Shown here: in pieces, positions 22,801-32,573 of the stretch
Layout of the letters: each line of letters opens with the position of its first letter
Position numbering within the stretch: the stretch's first letter is position 1
Source of the DNA: Atriophallophorus winterbourni
Taxonomy: Eukaryota; Platyhelminthes; Trematoda; Plagiorchiida; Microphallidae
Assembly (NCBI GenBank): GCA_013407085.1
Contig: JACCGJ010020823.1
Coordinates: 1-64,000, forward strand
Reading direction: 5' to 3'
Length of the DNA: 64,000 nucleotides
Notes under the pieces: model-generated
Told to the model about the DNA's origin: nothing
What the model saw: the letters and a program-made list of their open reading frames with translations, nothing else
Database searches by the model: none
Translations under genes and position numbers: made by a program

Positions 22801-25800
22801 TTTCTATGCTATTTTCTCATTGTCTCTTAGATTTGTCAAAGCCTGGGTAATCTGACAGTATTTTAGCCCAGGCACAGGATCAGTATGGTACGTTGACTGA
22901 ATCCAGATTCGTGATTGTGGGTATCGCAGAAAGAATAGTTTATCCATATCATCAGCGCAAGCGATGTTGGGAGTGGAACAGTATATGTCGGCTGACAAAC
23001 GTTGACGTGGTAGTGCTTTAACTGTTTCCGACGATCTACTGGAATGCTTTTAACTTGTTAAGCATAATCGCGTAAAGGAAGACCAGCTATGAATGGTGTG
23101 ATTTTTAAACGACAACAAACTTACCAGGCTAATTCCTTCGTAAGAATACATAACGATCGAGAACGCTATCAATATTCCTCTTGGTTCGGTGATTACAGGC
23201 AACGAAGTGACACTTTTGAGACCAGAAGTAAACAGGTAGGCGAAAATAAACGCAGAACCCAACAACGTGGCGAAATTGGCCAGCATTGACATCATGGCAA
23301 ACACTCGCATGTTGCCACAAAGGCACATTGGAATGAGGCAAAGACACACCAGGAACCCAACAATGTAAAAGTCCAACCATAGAGAAGGATAGAGTCCGTA
23401 TATGAACTGGAAAAAAGTAATTTGATTAAAAAAGTACTTAAGTAAAAATGGCCCCAAGATGAAAAGACAATAAGAATCGAGTGCCAAAGATAGCCTAAGG
23501 TTGGAATTTTCTACGAAATATTCGCACGGATGTGCAATCGTGCAGTACAAACCCCTTCTGTTCGCGGTGCTGTGCTCGGGGGCTAACACAACATCGTGCT
23601 AACTTGATTGGCCACACCGGTAGTGAGCTCTGCCAATGCTGAAACAACGCTGGAGGTCTCAGAGAGTCCCTCCCTAAACCATTTTTTTTTTTTTTTTTTC
23701 TATTACTTTTTGTCATATCTTTCTCGAGAGTAGGCCCCTGGTCACACCGAACGTATCCTCCCTTCCAACACCCACCTCAGCCTCAAACGTTACCCTGGTA
23801 TCATCCAGTCTACTCTCTCAGCCCAGCACTCGTTCCTCTCTCCTCCGATTACTTCTTCCCTGTTTTCTTGGCTGTGTCGCCCTGTTTACCTTCGTTCTTC
23901 TCTTCCCATATTTAGGAATTGGCCCGTATCAGCTTGTGCTTTTCATACATACATTCGCATTTTCAAGCTTTTCAAAGTTAAACATTCCAGTAGATTTTTC
24001 GCGCAGTTCACATCCTTCCTCAATGATTACAATACAAACTTTCGAAAGATTCTCCGGTTAAATTTCAAGAAATTAAAATATTCAAAAGCATTTGCATACC
24101 AACCGATTCCATTAGAATTACAGCACAGCAACGAAACTTCATGCAAGAATTATTCTAGCTTGTCAACGTGTTGGGAGTCGAACGCTTCAAGGAGGTTATT
24201 ATAGCTAAAGCTTACAAACTTTCGTAAAACTTAACCGTTTTTGTAATCACTGTTTCATGGTAATGTGGTGTAAATGCAGTATCTCCTTTGATTTTTAACG
24301 GATTGGTAGGTTTGCATTTACGGGCGCCAAACATGTCTTATTTCGACCCATTCACGATTGAAATCAGCAGCTTTAAATAAGATCGAGCCTCGGAATGCAC
24401 AAAAGACGCCAATTCGGTCTACATGCTCACATATTCTGAAGAAAGTTAAGCCAGACAGCTGAGAGGATATAAGGTCACGATAAGCAGATAGCATCGAGGT
24501 ATATGCAATGGAACATATGAGTCTAAAGCTTGACTCTATTAAATAGTTCACTGCTGTGACTAATACGAGGTTCGATCATAGACTGGATTGCTTCGATGGC
24601 TTCAACTTTTCATTAAAAATCGAATCAAGCGAGGGACAAAAATTTATCTAGAGGTGATTTTGTGAGAAAGAATTCAGTGCAGAAAGAGGTGATAATGAAG
24701 ACAGACAATTCTAAACTAATAAAAATAATTTTGTACATTGCGGCACGCTATCCAAATGTTTCATCGTTGTAATCAGCTTGAATAGAGCTCGACGTAAAGC
24801 ACCCAATACTTTTTAAAATGGCATACTAGATAGCGAGGCCTCGTGTTATGTCGAGAATATTGACAAAAATGGAGGCAAAAATATCATTGACGATATCCTA
24901 TGAATTAAAATGACGAAACGAATTGGAAAATAATGGGTTAGGATGCATTGGTCTTCTTCCGTTATTGTCGGCGATCGATGTACATCACAAGTTTATGAGT
25001 TCATAGTCCGGAACCCCTACACAATCAGATTTGGAAGTAAAGATCTCGTCAATAAAGTTAGCAGAAAAAGCACAACTGGAGCGACCTAATTGCTTTTCTA
25101 TTTGACATTCAACACCAAAACGTGCTCTTCCTAGACGTAAGTCTGATGCTTTACATTATATCTCCAAAGCAAGTGACAATGGACCAGTTCTTTCCACAAC
25201 ATATGATAAAGATCCTAAAGGCGGCATTCATACAGTGAAGAAAACAGTGCAAAACAGGCGTAAACGTTTTTGTGGACTTTCAAGAGTAATTCCGCAATCG
25301 ACCTGTTGTATATCAACGTTAACATAAAAACATGAAGGATGCGCCTAAAAATATAAAAAACGCTTCCACTAATATGCTGTTTTGCTGCCCTATAGAAACG
25401 TGTAGCACTTGTGTTGTGCAGTTTACTCTGTGTTAAATCGATCTGCCACAAGTAGTGAGCTGTATGCGAATACACACGGGGGTCTCACTGCCATTACTAT
25501 TTTCCTTTCCCATATCTGTCTAGGACTGATCAACCTGACAGTATTTTAGTCCACGTCAGGTCTTTGACTATGCGGGCTTGTGATTTCATACAAATACCAT
25601 ATAGAAAGATATTTAGTACACGTATATTGTATACTATTATTTTCGTCATCACGAGCAATTTACGGTTGTCCACGGAACGGGGATTAAAACAAGACGATTG
25701 GACAAATCCAACGTTATTCCGCGTATGTATCTGCACGGATGTGCAATCGTTCAGCACTTCTGTGCTGTGCGGCTAACACCGTGCTAAATTGATTGGCCAA

Positions 25801-27316
25801 CGGTAGTGAGCTGCATGCTGAAACATGCTCGAGTCTCACTACCATTTCCTGTTATTTTTCTTCCTCATATCTGTCTAGGCCTGGGCAACCTGACAGTATC
25901 TTAGCCCACGTGCAGTCTCTGACTGTTCGGCACTTTGCCTGGATCAGGCTTGTGATTTCATACATCTATATGATAGAAGACAACACACGAACCGAGATAG
26001 GTAATGGGATTTACTGTTTCAAACAGGCATCATAATGAAGGTGATGATGAGAGACCACGCATTCGCTTGATCAAGAATGTTCATACAGGTAAACGCTTTG
26101 CATGCCGATAAAAAATAGTCATTTAGTCACAAAGCATTTCATGGAATAGCGCAGCTCTAACTGGGTTTGTGCTTTTGAATAGTTCGAAATTAACTCATAG
26201 TGAGGCTTGAATAAAGGAGACCACACAAAATGTGTGGTGAGAAAGACTAAATCCTTCCTCAACGAGCCACGAAAGCTTCCAAAGCTTAAGCAGTAGGGTG
26301 GACTGCATCTTTCAGATGAAAGCGGAAGAACTTGATGCGTTGCAGCATTCTCCAGTGGCGGCGGATAAATTCAAGAATTTTAAAAATACCTCTTTGTTAA
26401 CGCAGTCAGAAGCATTTGTTAATTCAACACGAATGATTTAAAATGACACGCGTTCATCCCGACATTATTTGGAGTTACGTCTTAGTAAGTATTCATTATG
26501 ATGCATAACTAAGCCAACATCAACAGACGAAACAGAGCTAATCCAAATGGTCAGTTAAGCTTCAATCTATTTAAGTTCACGTTTTGCAAGCGTGGTAGAG
26601 GCGCTATTCGGATTCAATCGCAGTGGTAAATGAAATGATCGGACAGCGACATTAAGAATGCATGTAACTCACGTATCGTATGTTTTGTGTTAGAAAAAGT
26701 ATGTAAACACAGGTGAAGCCAAGTTGAGTAACGATAAGGAACACGTTGACCATATGCCTAACACAAATAAACATAATTGAAACGGGAAGGATACTTTATT
26801 TTTCCTTTGGGCTTCCGCAATTTTTCTGGACCGTATTTGAAAACGTAAAACACTGTTTCCGTGTAATCCATCTTAGACCTATCCAAATTATGTCTGCAAA
26901 ATAAATCGGGGTGCATTAACTTACCGCTGGCGCACAGACCGTGAAGTACGAACAAGGACGTTCATTAAGTAAGTGGCAATAATACCCGCAAAAAGAATCA
27001 TGAAGAAACCAGTCTGATATGATTATTGTGCTGAAGAAAAGTAAATTACCCATAGGCCTGCATATCGCAAAACCACAGGCATTGAGAGGACTCCGGTTCC
27101 TATATTTCCCTTTATGAAATTCATCAAGGCGTATGGATCGCTGCGTTTCAAAACTAGACGATATTACGCATACCTCAAATTCGCGCCCATAGCGTGTGGG
27201 TCCGGCTGTGGTACTATGGTAACTTCATCAAATTCATCCTCTTCATTCGAAATACTGTTCAAATTCTCAGTAAATTCTTGAGGAGCGTTGTCACGAGTAT
27301 TGATTGATCGAGACAT
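16612..27316 (-). CDS. SLC36-type (PAT/AAAP family) amino acid transporter, nine coding exons
   Basis: This predicts a multi-pass membrane carrier for small neutral amino acids, of the proton-assisted transporter family. Exons on the minus strand: 27316-27174, 27140-27050, 27013-26925, 26893-26795, 26757-26673, 23406-23125, 22140-21962, 20095-19911, 16895-16612. All introns are GT-AG and phases match throughout, giving a 1437-nt CDS (478 codons plus stop), close to the 476 residues of human PAT1. Family landmarks in order are KGNIGTGVLSMP in TM1, FLIVTQLGF, SMLANF, YSYEGI, VLPIESKM, GYLKFGE, SITLNIP, LLQFYVPA and PELDLMISLIGAFASS. Introns 1-4 are 31-37 nt; introns 5-8 are 3266, 984, 1866 and 3015 nt and filled with repeats. 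The TM1 position that is His55 in PAT1 is Asn here. Substrate and membrane site cannot be read from the sequence. Confidence 0.95.
17490..18120 (-). pseudogene. CR1-like LINE C-terminal fragment within intron 8
   Basis: The minus strand encodes VQAWAPWLQKDIKLLERI at ~18110-18060, then CNLPYKDRLTQLKLDTL..RRVRFDLI and a C-terminal SSHATRTDPLAFEIP..FFYSVRVCFLWISLPSDVV region ending near 17690. These correspond to the 'SPHLEYCVQAWSP...LxxVQRRATK...RLxxLxLxxLxxRRxRGDLI...VxxWNxLP' region of CR1-like ORF2. It lies in the sense orientation of the host gene. One stop and divergence mark it as old. Confidence 0.7.
18900..18975 (-). ncRNA. Hammerhead-like motif, copy B
   Basis: On the minus strand CTGATGG (18931-18925) is followed by stem II GTGC-AAACA-GTAC (four pairs, one G-T) and GAAA at 18911-18908, then CCGG. 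Upstream, GGCGGA pairs with TCC(T)GCC as stem I with a single bulge. The last core A is G and the stem III nucleotides are altered (GCTA for GGTA), so activity is doubtful. Confidence 0.55.
19030..19100 (+). ncRNA. Hammerhead-like motif, copy A
   Basis: Perfect CTGATGA stands at 19070-19076. Stem II is GTG(C)-AAACA-(A)CAC with three good pairs, and GAAA is at 19090-19093 followed by CC. Stem I and stem III partners upstream are weak. Confidence 0.5.
19911..20095 (-). CDS. SLC36-type transporter exon 8
   Basis: It enters in phase 2 after tttcccag and reads WFSPVKPLFIFAIVVSYLL, then QFYVPATIFARL. A charged loop (EKLRCHREGSEWKR) and the start of the next membrane segment follow before gtaagt. 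QFYVPA is a family hallmark. Confidence 0.93.
20300..20430 (-). repeat. Hammerhead-bearing repeat, copy in intron 7
   Basis: This shares with 18870-18935 the blocks CATGCATTTCCATC, CCATGACCGGTTTCGT and CTGTTTGC. It shares with 48230 and 39780 the block GTTGGATAA...CAACCAACCTGTTCAATCACATGTG-like. Confidence 0.65.
20325..20390 (-). ncRNA. Hammerhead-like motif, copy C
   Basis: The minus strand has perfect CTGATGA (20356-20350), stem II GAGC-AAACA-GCAC with one mismatch, and GAAA (20336-20333) followed by CCGG. GTGGAG upstream can pair with CTCTAT just before the core as stem I, allowing G-T pairs. Confidence 0.5.
20685..20760 (+). ncRNA. Hammerhead-like motif, copy E
   Basis: Plus-strand CTGATGA (20719-20725) and GAAA (20739-20742) are intact and followed by CCGGG. 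The AAACA loop is present but stem II has decayed. The outer stem III pairing CACT/AGTG is retained and GGCA stands where GGTA is expected. Confidence 0.4.
21962..22140 (-). CDS. SLC36-type transporter exon 7
   Basis: The exon begins right after tatag with VLPIESKM, continues through GVLNIGMTIIIVWNLAFGFFGYLKFGE, and ends in ITLNIPEIP before gtaaga (phase 2). This corresponds to the conserved 'VLPLENKM ... GYLQFG ... SITLNLP' section of mammalian family members. Confidence 0.93.
22461..22672 (+). repeat. SINE copy in intron 6, 5'-truncated
   Basis: The copy starts at CTGTGCGGCTAACACCGTGC and runs through to the tail GGCTTGTGCTTTGATACCATATCATACCAT. It is flanked by ACTTATTATTATTG (22447-22460) and ACTTATTGTTGTTG (22673-22686), a likely target duplication with two differences. 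It lacks the first ~25 bp of the full copies. Confidence 0.85.
22736..22916 (+). repeat. SINE copy, diverged
   Basis: CTGTGCAGCTAACACCGTGCT starts the copy, followed by GCTGCATGC, CCTGGGTAATCTGACAGTATTTTAGCCC and a degraded tail. It is considerably more diverged than the adjacent copy. Confidence 0.7.
23125..23406 (-). CDS. SLC36-type transporter exon 6
   Basis: This 94-codon exon in phase 0 begins FIYGLYPSLWLDFYIVG and ends YSYEGISL. It is preceded by ttttttccag and followed by gtaagt. It encodes three hydrophobic segments equivalent to TM4-TM6 of the family, including the conserved SMLANF and EGI motifs. Exon 5 (phase 0) joins it directly, giving a much shorter extracellular loop than the glycosylated TM3-TM4 loop of human PAT1. 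Confidence 0.93.
23515..23960 (+). repeat. SINE copy, variant with altered middle
   Basis: The 5' half (GCACGGATGTGCAATCGTGCAG to GGTAGTGAGCTCTGCC, then a T17 run at 23682-23699) is clear. The end (ATCAGCTTGTGCTTTTCATACATAC) is recognisable at 23928-23955. The ~190 bp between them, pyrimidine-rich, do not match the other copies, so this is either an insertion or two separate fragments. Confidence 0.6.
23961..25390. other. Intron 5 sequence without recognised feature
   Basis: Only a short block at ~24960-25010 (GATCGATGTACATCACAAG) recurs, at 29880 and in reverse at 47840, and may be part of an RTE-like 3' end. Confidence 0.35.
25395..25615 (+). repeat. SINE copy, diverged
   Basis: Recognisable blocks are CTGTGTTAAATCGATCTGCC, AGTAGTGAGCTG, TCTCACTGCC, ATATCTGTCTAGG, CAACCTGACAGTATTTTAG and GGGCTTGTGATTTCATAC. 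Confidence 0.75.
25735..25960 (+). repeat. SINE copy, nearly full length
   Basis: It runs from GCACGGATGTGCAATCG to GATCAGGCTTGTGATTTCATACAT, very close to the copy at 34734-34969. No clear target duplication was seen. Confidence 0.85.
25961..26672. other. Intron 5, proximal part
   Basis: No exon with matching phase is needed here, because exons 5 and 6 join directly. A minus-strand open stretch near 26380-26290 (rich in Arg, Phe and His) is unexplained. Confidence 0.3.
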
Positions 27317-27334
27317 TTGTTTGAAAAATAACCA
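26673..27334 (-). CDS. SLC36-type transporter exons 1-5 with micro-introns
   Basis: Exon 1 starts with an ATG at 27316 and encodes an acidic cytosolic N-terminus (47 codons). Exon 2 carries TM1 with GNIGTG, exon 3 TM2 (GIIATYLMNVLVRTSRS), exon 4 the DYTETV loop, and exon 5 TM3 (VNVFLIVTQLGFTCVYILF). The introns of 33, 36, 31 and 37 nt begin gtatgc, gtaatt, gtaagt and gtatcc. An AG acceptor preceded by a pyrimidine-rich stretch sits at 27336-27335, 18 nt before the ATG, so either a 5' UTR intron or a trans-spliced leader joins there. Confidence 0.92.
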
Positions 27335-27825
27335 CTGAGATAAAATGCAAATTTGCAACAAATAAACATTAGGAATCTTGCGTATGGGATTCGTTTAAAA
27401 GGTATAAAATGAAAGTCGAAGCGAATATAAGAGCAGCACAATCGAAACCACATTAACAGAGGAATCAAATGCATGGCAGTGATAAAAATAGAAAAGAAAA
27501 GCGTATTGGAAGCAAACTTGGGGTTGTTGCATAATGCACGAGAAGCTGGAGGTGGAGTTTGCTACACATAATTGGAAATGTGATAAACTAGGCGTGTGGC
27601 AGTCCCAGGAACAAAAAAGAATATCCAACGGACAGTTTCTACTATAAGGTGATAATCAAAGTAGTTTTTGATAAATATTCGAGGCAAACAAGAATATGCG
27701 TGGGTTAGGAAAAGTTTCAGTTAACAGCAAAAGTTTAAGGAGATTAATCCTAGAATTATTGTTTGGGTAGTAACTTCAGCTTGTCACTATGATGGTGTTA
27801 AAAATGAAAAACACTTTACGTACGT
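27335..27825. other. Upstream region of the transporter gene
   Basis: It contains the acceptor at 27336-27335 and presumably the 5' UTR intron or promoter-side sequence. No TATA box or initiator could be assigned. Confidence 0.3.
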
Positions 27826-27990
27826 ACGAAATCACAAGCGTGAATCAGGCGAAGTGCCGCACAGTTATAGATTGCACGTGGGCTAAGATATTGTCGTGAT
27901 GCCTAGGCCGAGAGAGATTTGCGAAGCAAAATAGATATGGCAGTGAGATTCCTGTGTGTTTCCGCATGCAGCTCATTATTATTGGCAAAC
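27826..27990 (-). repeat. SINE copy, 5'-truncated
   Basis: Read on the minus strand, it ends in the typical tail (TCACGCTTGTGATTTCGTACG) and contains CCCACGTGCAAT and GAGCTGCATGCGG. The first third of the element is missing. Confidence 0.8.
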
Positions 27991-28279
27991 ATACATACAA
28001 ACATACAAAAAATGATGGAACCCACTTTTCAAGTTGTAAGTCAAACATCACCTCAACTTCTTTAAAACGATACGGATGATTACGAAAAATGCATTTCTGG
28101 ATAACATAATTGCGGTAATAATAAGATAACGCAGGAGATCCATGAACTATGGATGGCCAAACCGATAGCTTCAATATTATCTCTGCTAGTATGAATGCGA
28201 ATAGTTGTAAAACAGAATTACAGTCCCAAAGAAAACCGTAGGAAAGGTCCGACCTATGGAGTGTTCCTGATGTTTTAAA

Positions 28280-29120
28280 ATAATGGAGAGCCTGCAAAGC
28301 ATAATTAAGAAGGATGAGCATCAATTTGCTTACCGCAAGCAGCGATCTACAGTAGATGTCAGTTTTCATAGTTTGACAGTAAATCATTAGCTATTTCTTG
28401 ATTACACTAAAGCTTTCGGCTCTGTCGATCGTGTTCAATGCGCAGACACGAGCTGTACCGACCAAAATAATAAAATTGATATATTTCCTATAGATATCAA
28501 TACGTTGAATCCAGCAGGCTATGTTCTTCTTTACTCTTCATTGATAAAGGGGTGCTTCAATGAGCGATTTAGCTTCAGTTTTCTATTCAGCAAACCTGGC
28601 TGCGCTTTCACAGTCAACCTTAACTTTCAAACTCAAATATGCAGAGGTCGTAGTTATCGGCTCTTCAAAACCGGCTAGAAGAGGAGAGCCCTGTTTTAAA
28701 TCCCTAAAAATGTATTTAACTTGTAAACAAAGTTAGACCGTTAAACAACCACGAAGTGATTCCTGGTCAATCTTTAATTTGTCGCATAATTTGCGTCGTT
28801 GTATGTACGTATGAAAGCCCAAGCCTGTTTCAGACAAAGTGCCGCACAGTCACAGACTGCACGTGAGCAACACGGAGTCTTAATTTACTAAGACTTGAGT
28901 CTACAGATCTTACTAGAGAAAAACATGTTAGGTAACTAGGTTTCACGATTTCCGACAACCTTACAAATGCAGATAATCTCAATCCTCGTTGTACTACAAT
29001 TTGTGGGCGCTCTACGCTCTTCGTCCTCAATTCCTTTGTGTTAAGCCTATGCTGATATCTCAATGCGTAATCTCTTGTATATTACTTCATATATTGCATT
29101 GCTTACCGGTAACATGTCAA
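28280..29120 (+). pseudogene. Degraded LINE RT fragment, split by a SINE tail
   Basis: Around 28310-28430 the plus strand reads HQFAYRKQRSTVDV and then FLDYTKAFGSVDR, the RT motifs 'GFRxxRSTVD' and 'F(L/V)DF.KAFDSVDR'. Near 28640 KLKYAEVVVIGSS resembles the region after the FADD box. Around 28930 LGFTISDNLTNADN resembles the post-palm 'LGVxIDxxLxW' block. Many stops interrupt it. A SINE 3' piece (28805-28880, minus) lies within. Family assignment between RTE and CR1 is uncertain and the pieces may come from more than one insertion. Confidence 0.45.
28805..28880 (-). repeat. SINE 3'-terminal piece
   Basis: On the plus strand it reads TATGAAAGCCCAAGCCTG, then CAAAGTGCCGCACAGTCACAGACTGCACGTG. 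This is the last ~65 bp of the SINE on the minus strand, a 5'-truncated insertion inside LINE-like sequence. Confidence 0.75.
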
Positions 29121-29139
29121 ATCCTTCATTCAAAAGATC

Positions 29140-29205
29140 TGTGTTGTTGTGTGTATGTATGTGTATATGTATGTATATGTACGTATGTAGGTAGGCAGGT
29201 ATGTT
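29140..29205. repeat. GTAT-type microsatellite
   Basis: Alternating GTAT, GTGTAT and GTAG units occur directly upstream of a SINE. Confidence 0.85.
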
Positions 29206-29400
29206 TCTGCACGGACGTACAATCATGCAGTACTTTTGCGCTGTGCAGCTAACATCGTGCTAAATTGATTTGCCAACGGCAGTGAGCTGCATGCGAAAAC
29301 ATGCTGGAGTCACACTAATATTTCTATTCTATTCTATTTCGGTTCTGTCCACCTGACAGTATCATAGCCCACGTGCAATCTATGACTGTGTATGCATGCA
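29205..29400 (+). repeat. SINE copy
   Basis: From GCACGGACGTACAATCATGCAG through AACATCGTGCTAAATTGATT and ACCTGACAGTATCATAGCCC, ending near GACTGTGTATGC where it grades into a TGCA/TGTA microsatellite. Confidence 0.8.
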
Positions 29401-29565
29401 TACGTGTATGTATCTATAGAAGCACAAGCTTGATCCAGCCAAAATGCATGCATGTATGCATGTATGTATGCATGGATGATATAACAAGCCTGATCAGGTA
29501 ATTGCTGTGCAATCATAAACTGCACGTGCACTAAGATACCGTCAGGTTGCTCATGTCTCTTTTTT
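29400..29565 (-). repeat. SINE fragments in inverted orientation with ATGC/ATGT microsatellite
   Basis: 29412-29435 reads AGAAGCACAAGCTTGATCCAGCC, a minus-strand SINE tail. 29485-29560 repeats the tail and continues (ACAAGCCTGATCAG, then CTGCACGTGCACTAAGATACCGTCAGGTTGC). A (TGCATGTA)n stretch lies between them. Confidence 0.65.
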
Positions 29566-30925
29566 TCTAATTCTCTTCAACAGACAACTATATTACCAAC
29601 ACGATGCAGCTAACGAAAGAAACATGTGCCACAAACAGAAAGCTTGTGCACATCTGCTCAGTTAGTCAAGTTTCTCAACCATACAGAAGCGTGGCATTCA
29701 CGATTTCGCTGTATACTAGACAATTAATTATCATCATCATGAAACACAGGACTGGGACCAAATTGCCAAACAACATGAAATAGGAAAAACACTGGACCAG
29801 TGAAACAAAATGAAAGCTACCATTTGAAGAACCACGGAAATGAGAATTGTTGTTGGTCTCCATCGGTCGATACTGATCATGGATGTACATCACAAGCGCA
29901 TGACGTATTCATGCTCGACAGTGTTTCAAATAACTAAACACTCGGATACATGAGGGAGAATCTATTCCGCAGCGACCAAGGCGTTAGGCAGTACTTGGCT
30001 GATTATTGGTATTCGCACGCTGTCTGCGTGACCTGCGTTCAGCAGCCGAAAGCCACGTCTACTCTTCGCCAGCTTGGAGATGATGTTTTACACATTATTA
30101 TCATGGGCAGCATTAGACCGTTATCAATTACCTAGTGCTCAACAGAAATACAACCATGACATGTTAAAATTTTTAAAAAGATGGGAAGGTTGGGACCGAA
30201 AAAGCTACGGAACCTACAGAAGATTCGGCACAGACACACTGGGTTGAGGTGCCTACAACTCGAATCAAGCATGCATTTAAGCAAGTTTTGTGAACGAGTG
30301 GAGCGACATCAGCATGTTAGCTTCCTTGCAGCTTTCACTGTCATGCATTATAGCACGCTTTTCTCGCCACTTCAGTTGGCAACATAAAAGTTTAATCAAA
30401 CACCTCAAGAAGATGTCTACAGCAAAATCATCGTTGAGTACGATTTTGAGCCATATCACTAAGGGTAAGAAACCACTGTGAATTCTAATCTCCTGGAACC
30501 AAAAATGGGATACGGGTAGCACCAACTGCAGTTAGTTTAACGGTAAAAGCATTTATCTATTTGAAAAAGTCAGAGTCTGGTCACACAACGACGCCATTGC
30601 GTGTTAAGTGTCGCAAACAGAACAGTTAGGAAAACGATGATTTCCTATTCGCAATACGTGGTCTAACCGGCTAAGTCTATGTATATTAACTCTTTGCTTT
30701 ACACAGCGCATCCAAAGTCAGCGATCAAAAGCAAGCTCTTTCCTACTTATTGGATAACTGTCAAGAGTTTTCACATCCGTTTTCGAACGGCTTGACCAAT
30801 GGTCAACTTTATGATCTTAAATTTCAACAGAGTAAATCGTTTTAAAATTCTGCCGATTTCCATTCTGTACACATGACCCAACCAACATAGGCATCGCTGT
30901 CTTAGTAGGGTTATCCTTACTTTAC
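29566..30925. other. No recognised gene
   Basis: A block at ~29728-29800 (ATCATCATCATGAAACACAGGACTGGGACC and on) resembles 33790-33850. Short frames such as 30181-30387 are not recognised. Confidence 0.35.
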
Positions 30926-30929
30926 TTTA

Positions 30930-31430
30930 CTGTTGTGCGACTATCTCCTCCTGGAGGATGAGACGGCTTCAATGAAGATTCTTGGGAATTTGAGTACAAA
31001 GCGGCGTTCCCAGCACAATTCGGCAAGTCAGCTTCTCTAGCCTTTGCACAACCAAGTGCGACCTGCAAGGCTGCAGGGAGTTGCCAGAAAGAGGTGGTGT
31101 GCACCAACCAATTGTCTACCAGACTCTGTTCCAGATTTTTCCTCAGGGTTTTCTGTCGAAGCCTTTCTCGCGATCGGGTATCCCGTAAGGCAGCGGAGGT
31201 TGAAAATCAGGGTTTTCCTTCCCTTAGATGAATTGCCCCCAGGTTAACGAGCTCCATCTGCCCGAAGCAAACTGGTTTTCATGCGTCAGTCACTCGCCCT
31301 TTCTCCTGTTGGTAGAAGCAGTTCCGCCAGGCTCAGGGAGCCACTCGTGCAGGCCAGAAGCTGAACTTGGTTGTCAGAGGCTATTTGAGACGCGCGCCAT
31401 ATGGAAGCATTTTATAAACAGTGGGAGCTT
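30930..31430 (+). repeat. Dispersed repeat R-C, copy 3 (longest)
   Basis: The 3' half aligns with the copies at 8860 and 12245. The 5' extension (30930-31140) shows GC-richer sequence not present in those copies. Confidence 0.7.
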
Positions 31431-31479
31431 ATCCACACCGGCTATGACAACCTTTGGTTATCCTACTCTATAGACTAGC

Positions 31480-32060
31480 TTCATATGTGCAATAGGTGAC
31501 GGATGCTCTGTAAATTTAAAAGTACTCAGCTTCCATTCGAGAGTGGGCTCGATGGTCCAGATTTCAATTCCATACAGTAAAGCATTTACTACGCGCTGTA
31601 TACCTTCAGCTTTGCTTTCATAGTCAGATTGCGGTTGCTTCTGACATGAGAGTTTAAACGGGACAAGATTGCAGCTGTTTTACAAAATCACTTATAAATC
31701 TCTGTCTAACGAGATCTGTAAAATATATCACTTCAAGTTGACAGATTTTAAACGTGATGATGAAAGACGATAAAATAGCTTCACCAAGGACTTTGGTCTT
31801 GTTCATGCTGATTATCAACCAAACGTCTTTGCAGTCCATCAGCGACAAAGGCTGCTAATGGGTGTAGAAAACTGTGGCTGAACTGTCGTCCGCAACTTGG
31901 TTTGTGCTCCCAAACGGTTCAGGTCGGAAAGCTTGGCGTCCCATCGGGTGCGTAGGTAAATTCCTTTGATGGAAGCACCGATAATCGCAACAGTAATTGT
32001 GAGGTCCTTCTTTGAAATGCTGATTCTTGCATAATCAGAAACTAGACAGGTCCCCAAGTA
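31480..32060 (-). pseudogene. RTE-like LINE RT fragment
   Basis: Minus-strand residues at ~31960-31880 read GIYLRTRWDAKLSDLNRLGAQTK and then RTTV, matching the RTE-like segment 'I.(I/L)R.R.DG.LF.L.RL.A.TK...' ahead of the FADD box. At ~31670-31510 come NRNLTMKAKLKVYSA and ALLYGIEIWTIE, matching 'NRNLSxxTKLxVYxAVVxxTLLYGxExW'. The FADD region is lost to stops and rearrangement. Confidence 0.65.
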
Positions 32061-32332
32061 TGAACGTCAGTCTTGCACACTACCCTATCACGAGTAGCTG
32101 AGAGCAATATGGTCAATTTGTGTAAACGAGGCCATCGACGGAGAGATCCGATTGACACGGTGACGCTTCGAATGACAGAAATTGTTCATTATCATCACCG
32201 TTGCCAACATTACATCGATAGCAGGTACCGATTGCTTAACTGTAATACAACCATGACAGGTTGTAATCATAACATGATGGTTAATGTTGGAGCTAAAAAA
32301 AACAGAAACTGTAGATTAGCACAGCCGCACTG

Positions 32333-32561
32333 GTATGGTATGGTATGAAAGCACAAGCCTGATCCAGGCAAAGTGCCGCACAGTCAGAGACTGCACGTGG
32401 GCTAAGATACCGTAAGGTTGCCCAGGCCTAGATAGAAATGGTAGAAATGGTAGTGCGACTCCAGTGTGTTTCAGCATGCAGCTCACTACCGTTGGACAAT
32501 CAATTTAGCACGATGTTAGCCGCACAGCATAGAAATGCTACATGATTGCACATCCGTGCCG
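32333..32561 (-). repeat. SINE copy with target-site duplication
   Basis: A near-complete minus-strand copy. It is flanked by ACAGCCGCACTG (32321-32332) and ACAGCCACACTG (32562-32573), a 12-bp duplication with one difference. The tail is a run of ATACC pentamers (plus strand TGGTATGGTATGGTATG). Confidence 0.9.
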
Positions 32562-32573
32562 ACAGCCACACTG

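Noticed and set aside
26030..26110. Possible extra transporter exon (hydrophobic minus-strand stretch near 26.08 kb)
   Set aside because: No AG acceptor precedes it, and exons 5 and 6 already join in matching phase with continuous family similarity.
28005..28387. Minus-strand open frame of ~120 codons rich in Tyr/Phe, upstream of the transporter gene
   Set aside because: The plus strand of the same interval carries degraded RT motifs (RSTVD, KAFGSVDR), so the minus frame is most likely antisense to a LINE relic; no family similarity was recognised.
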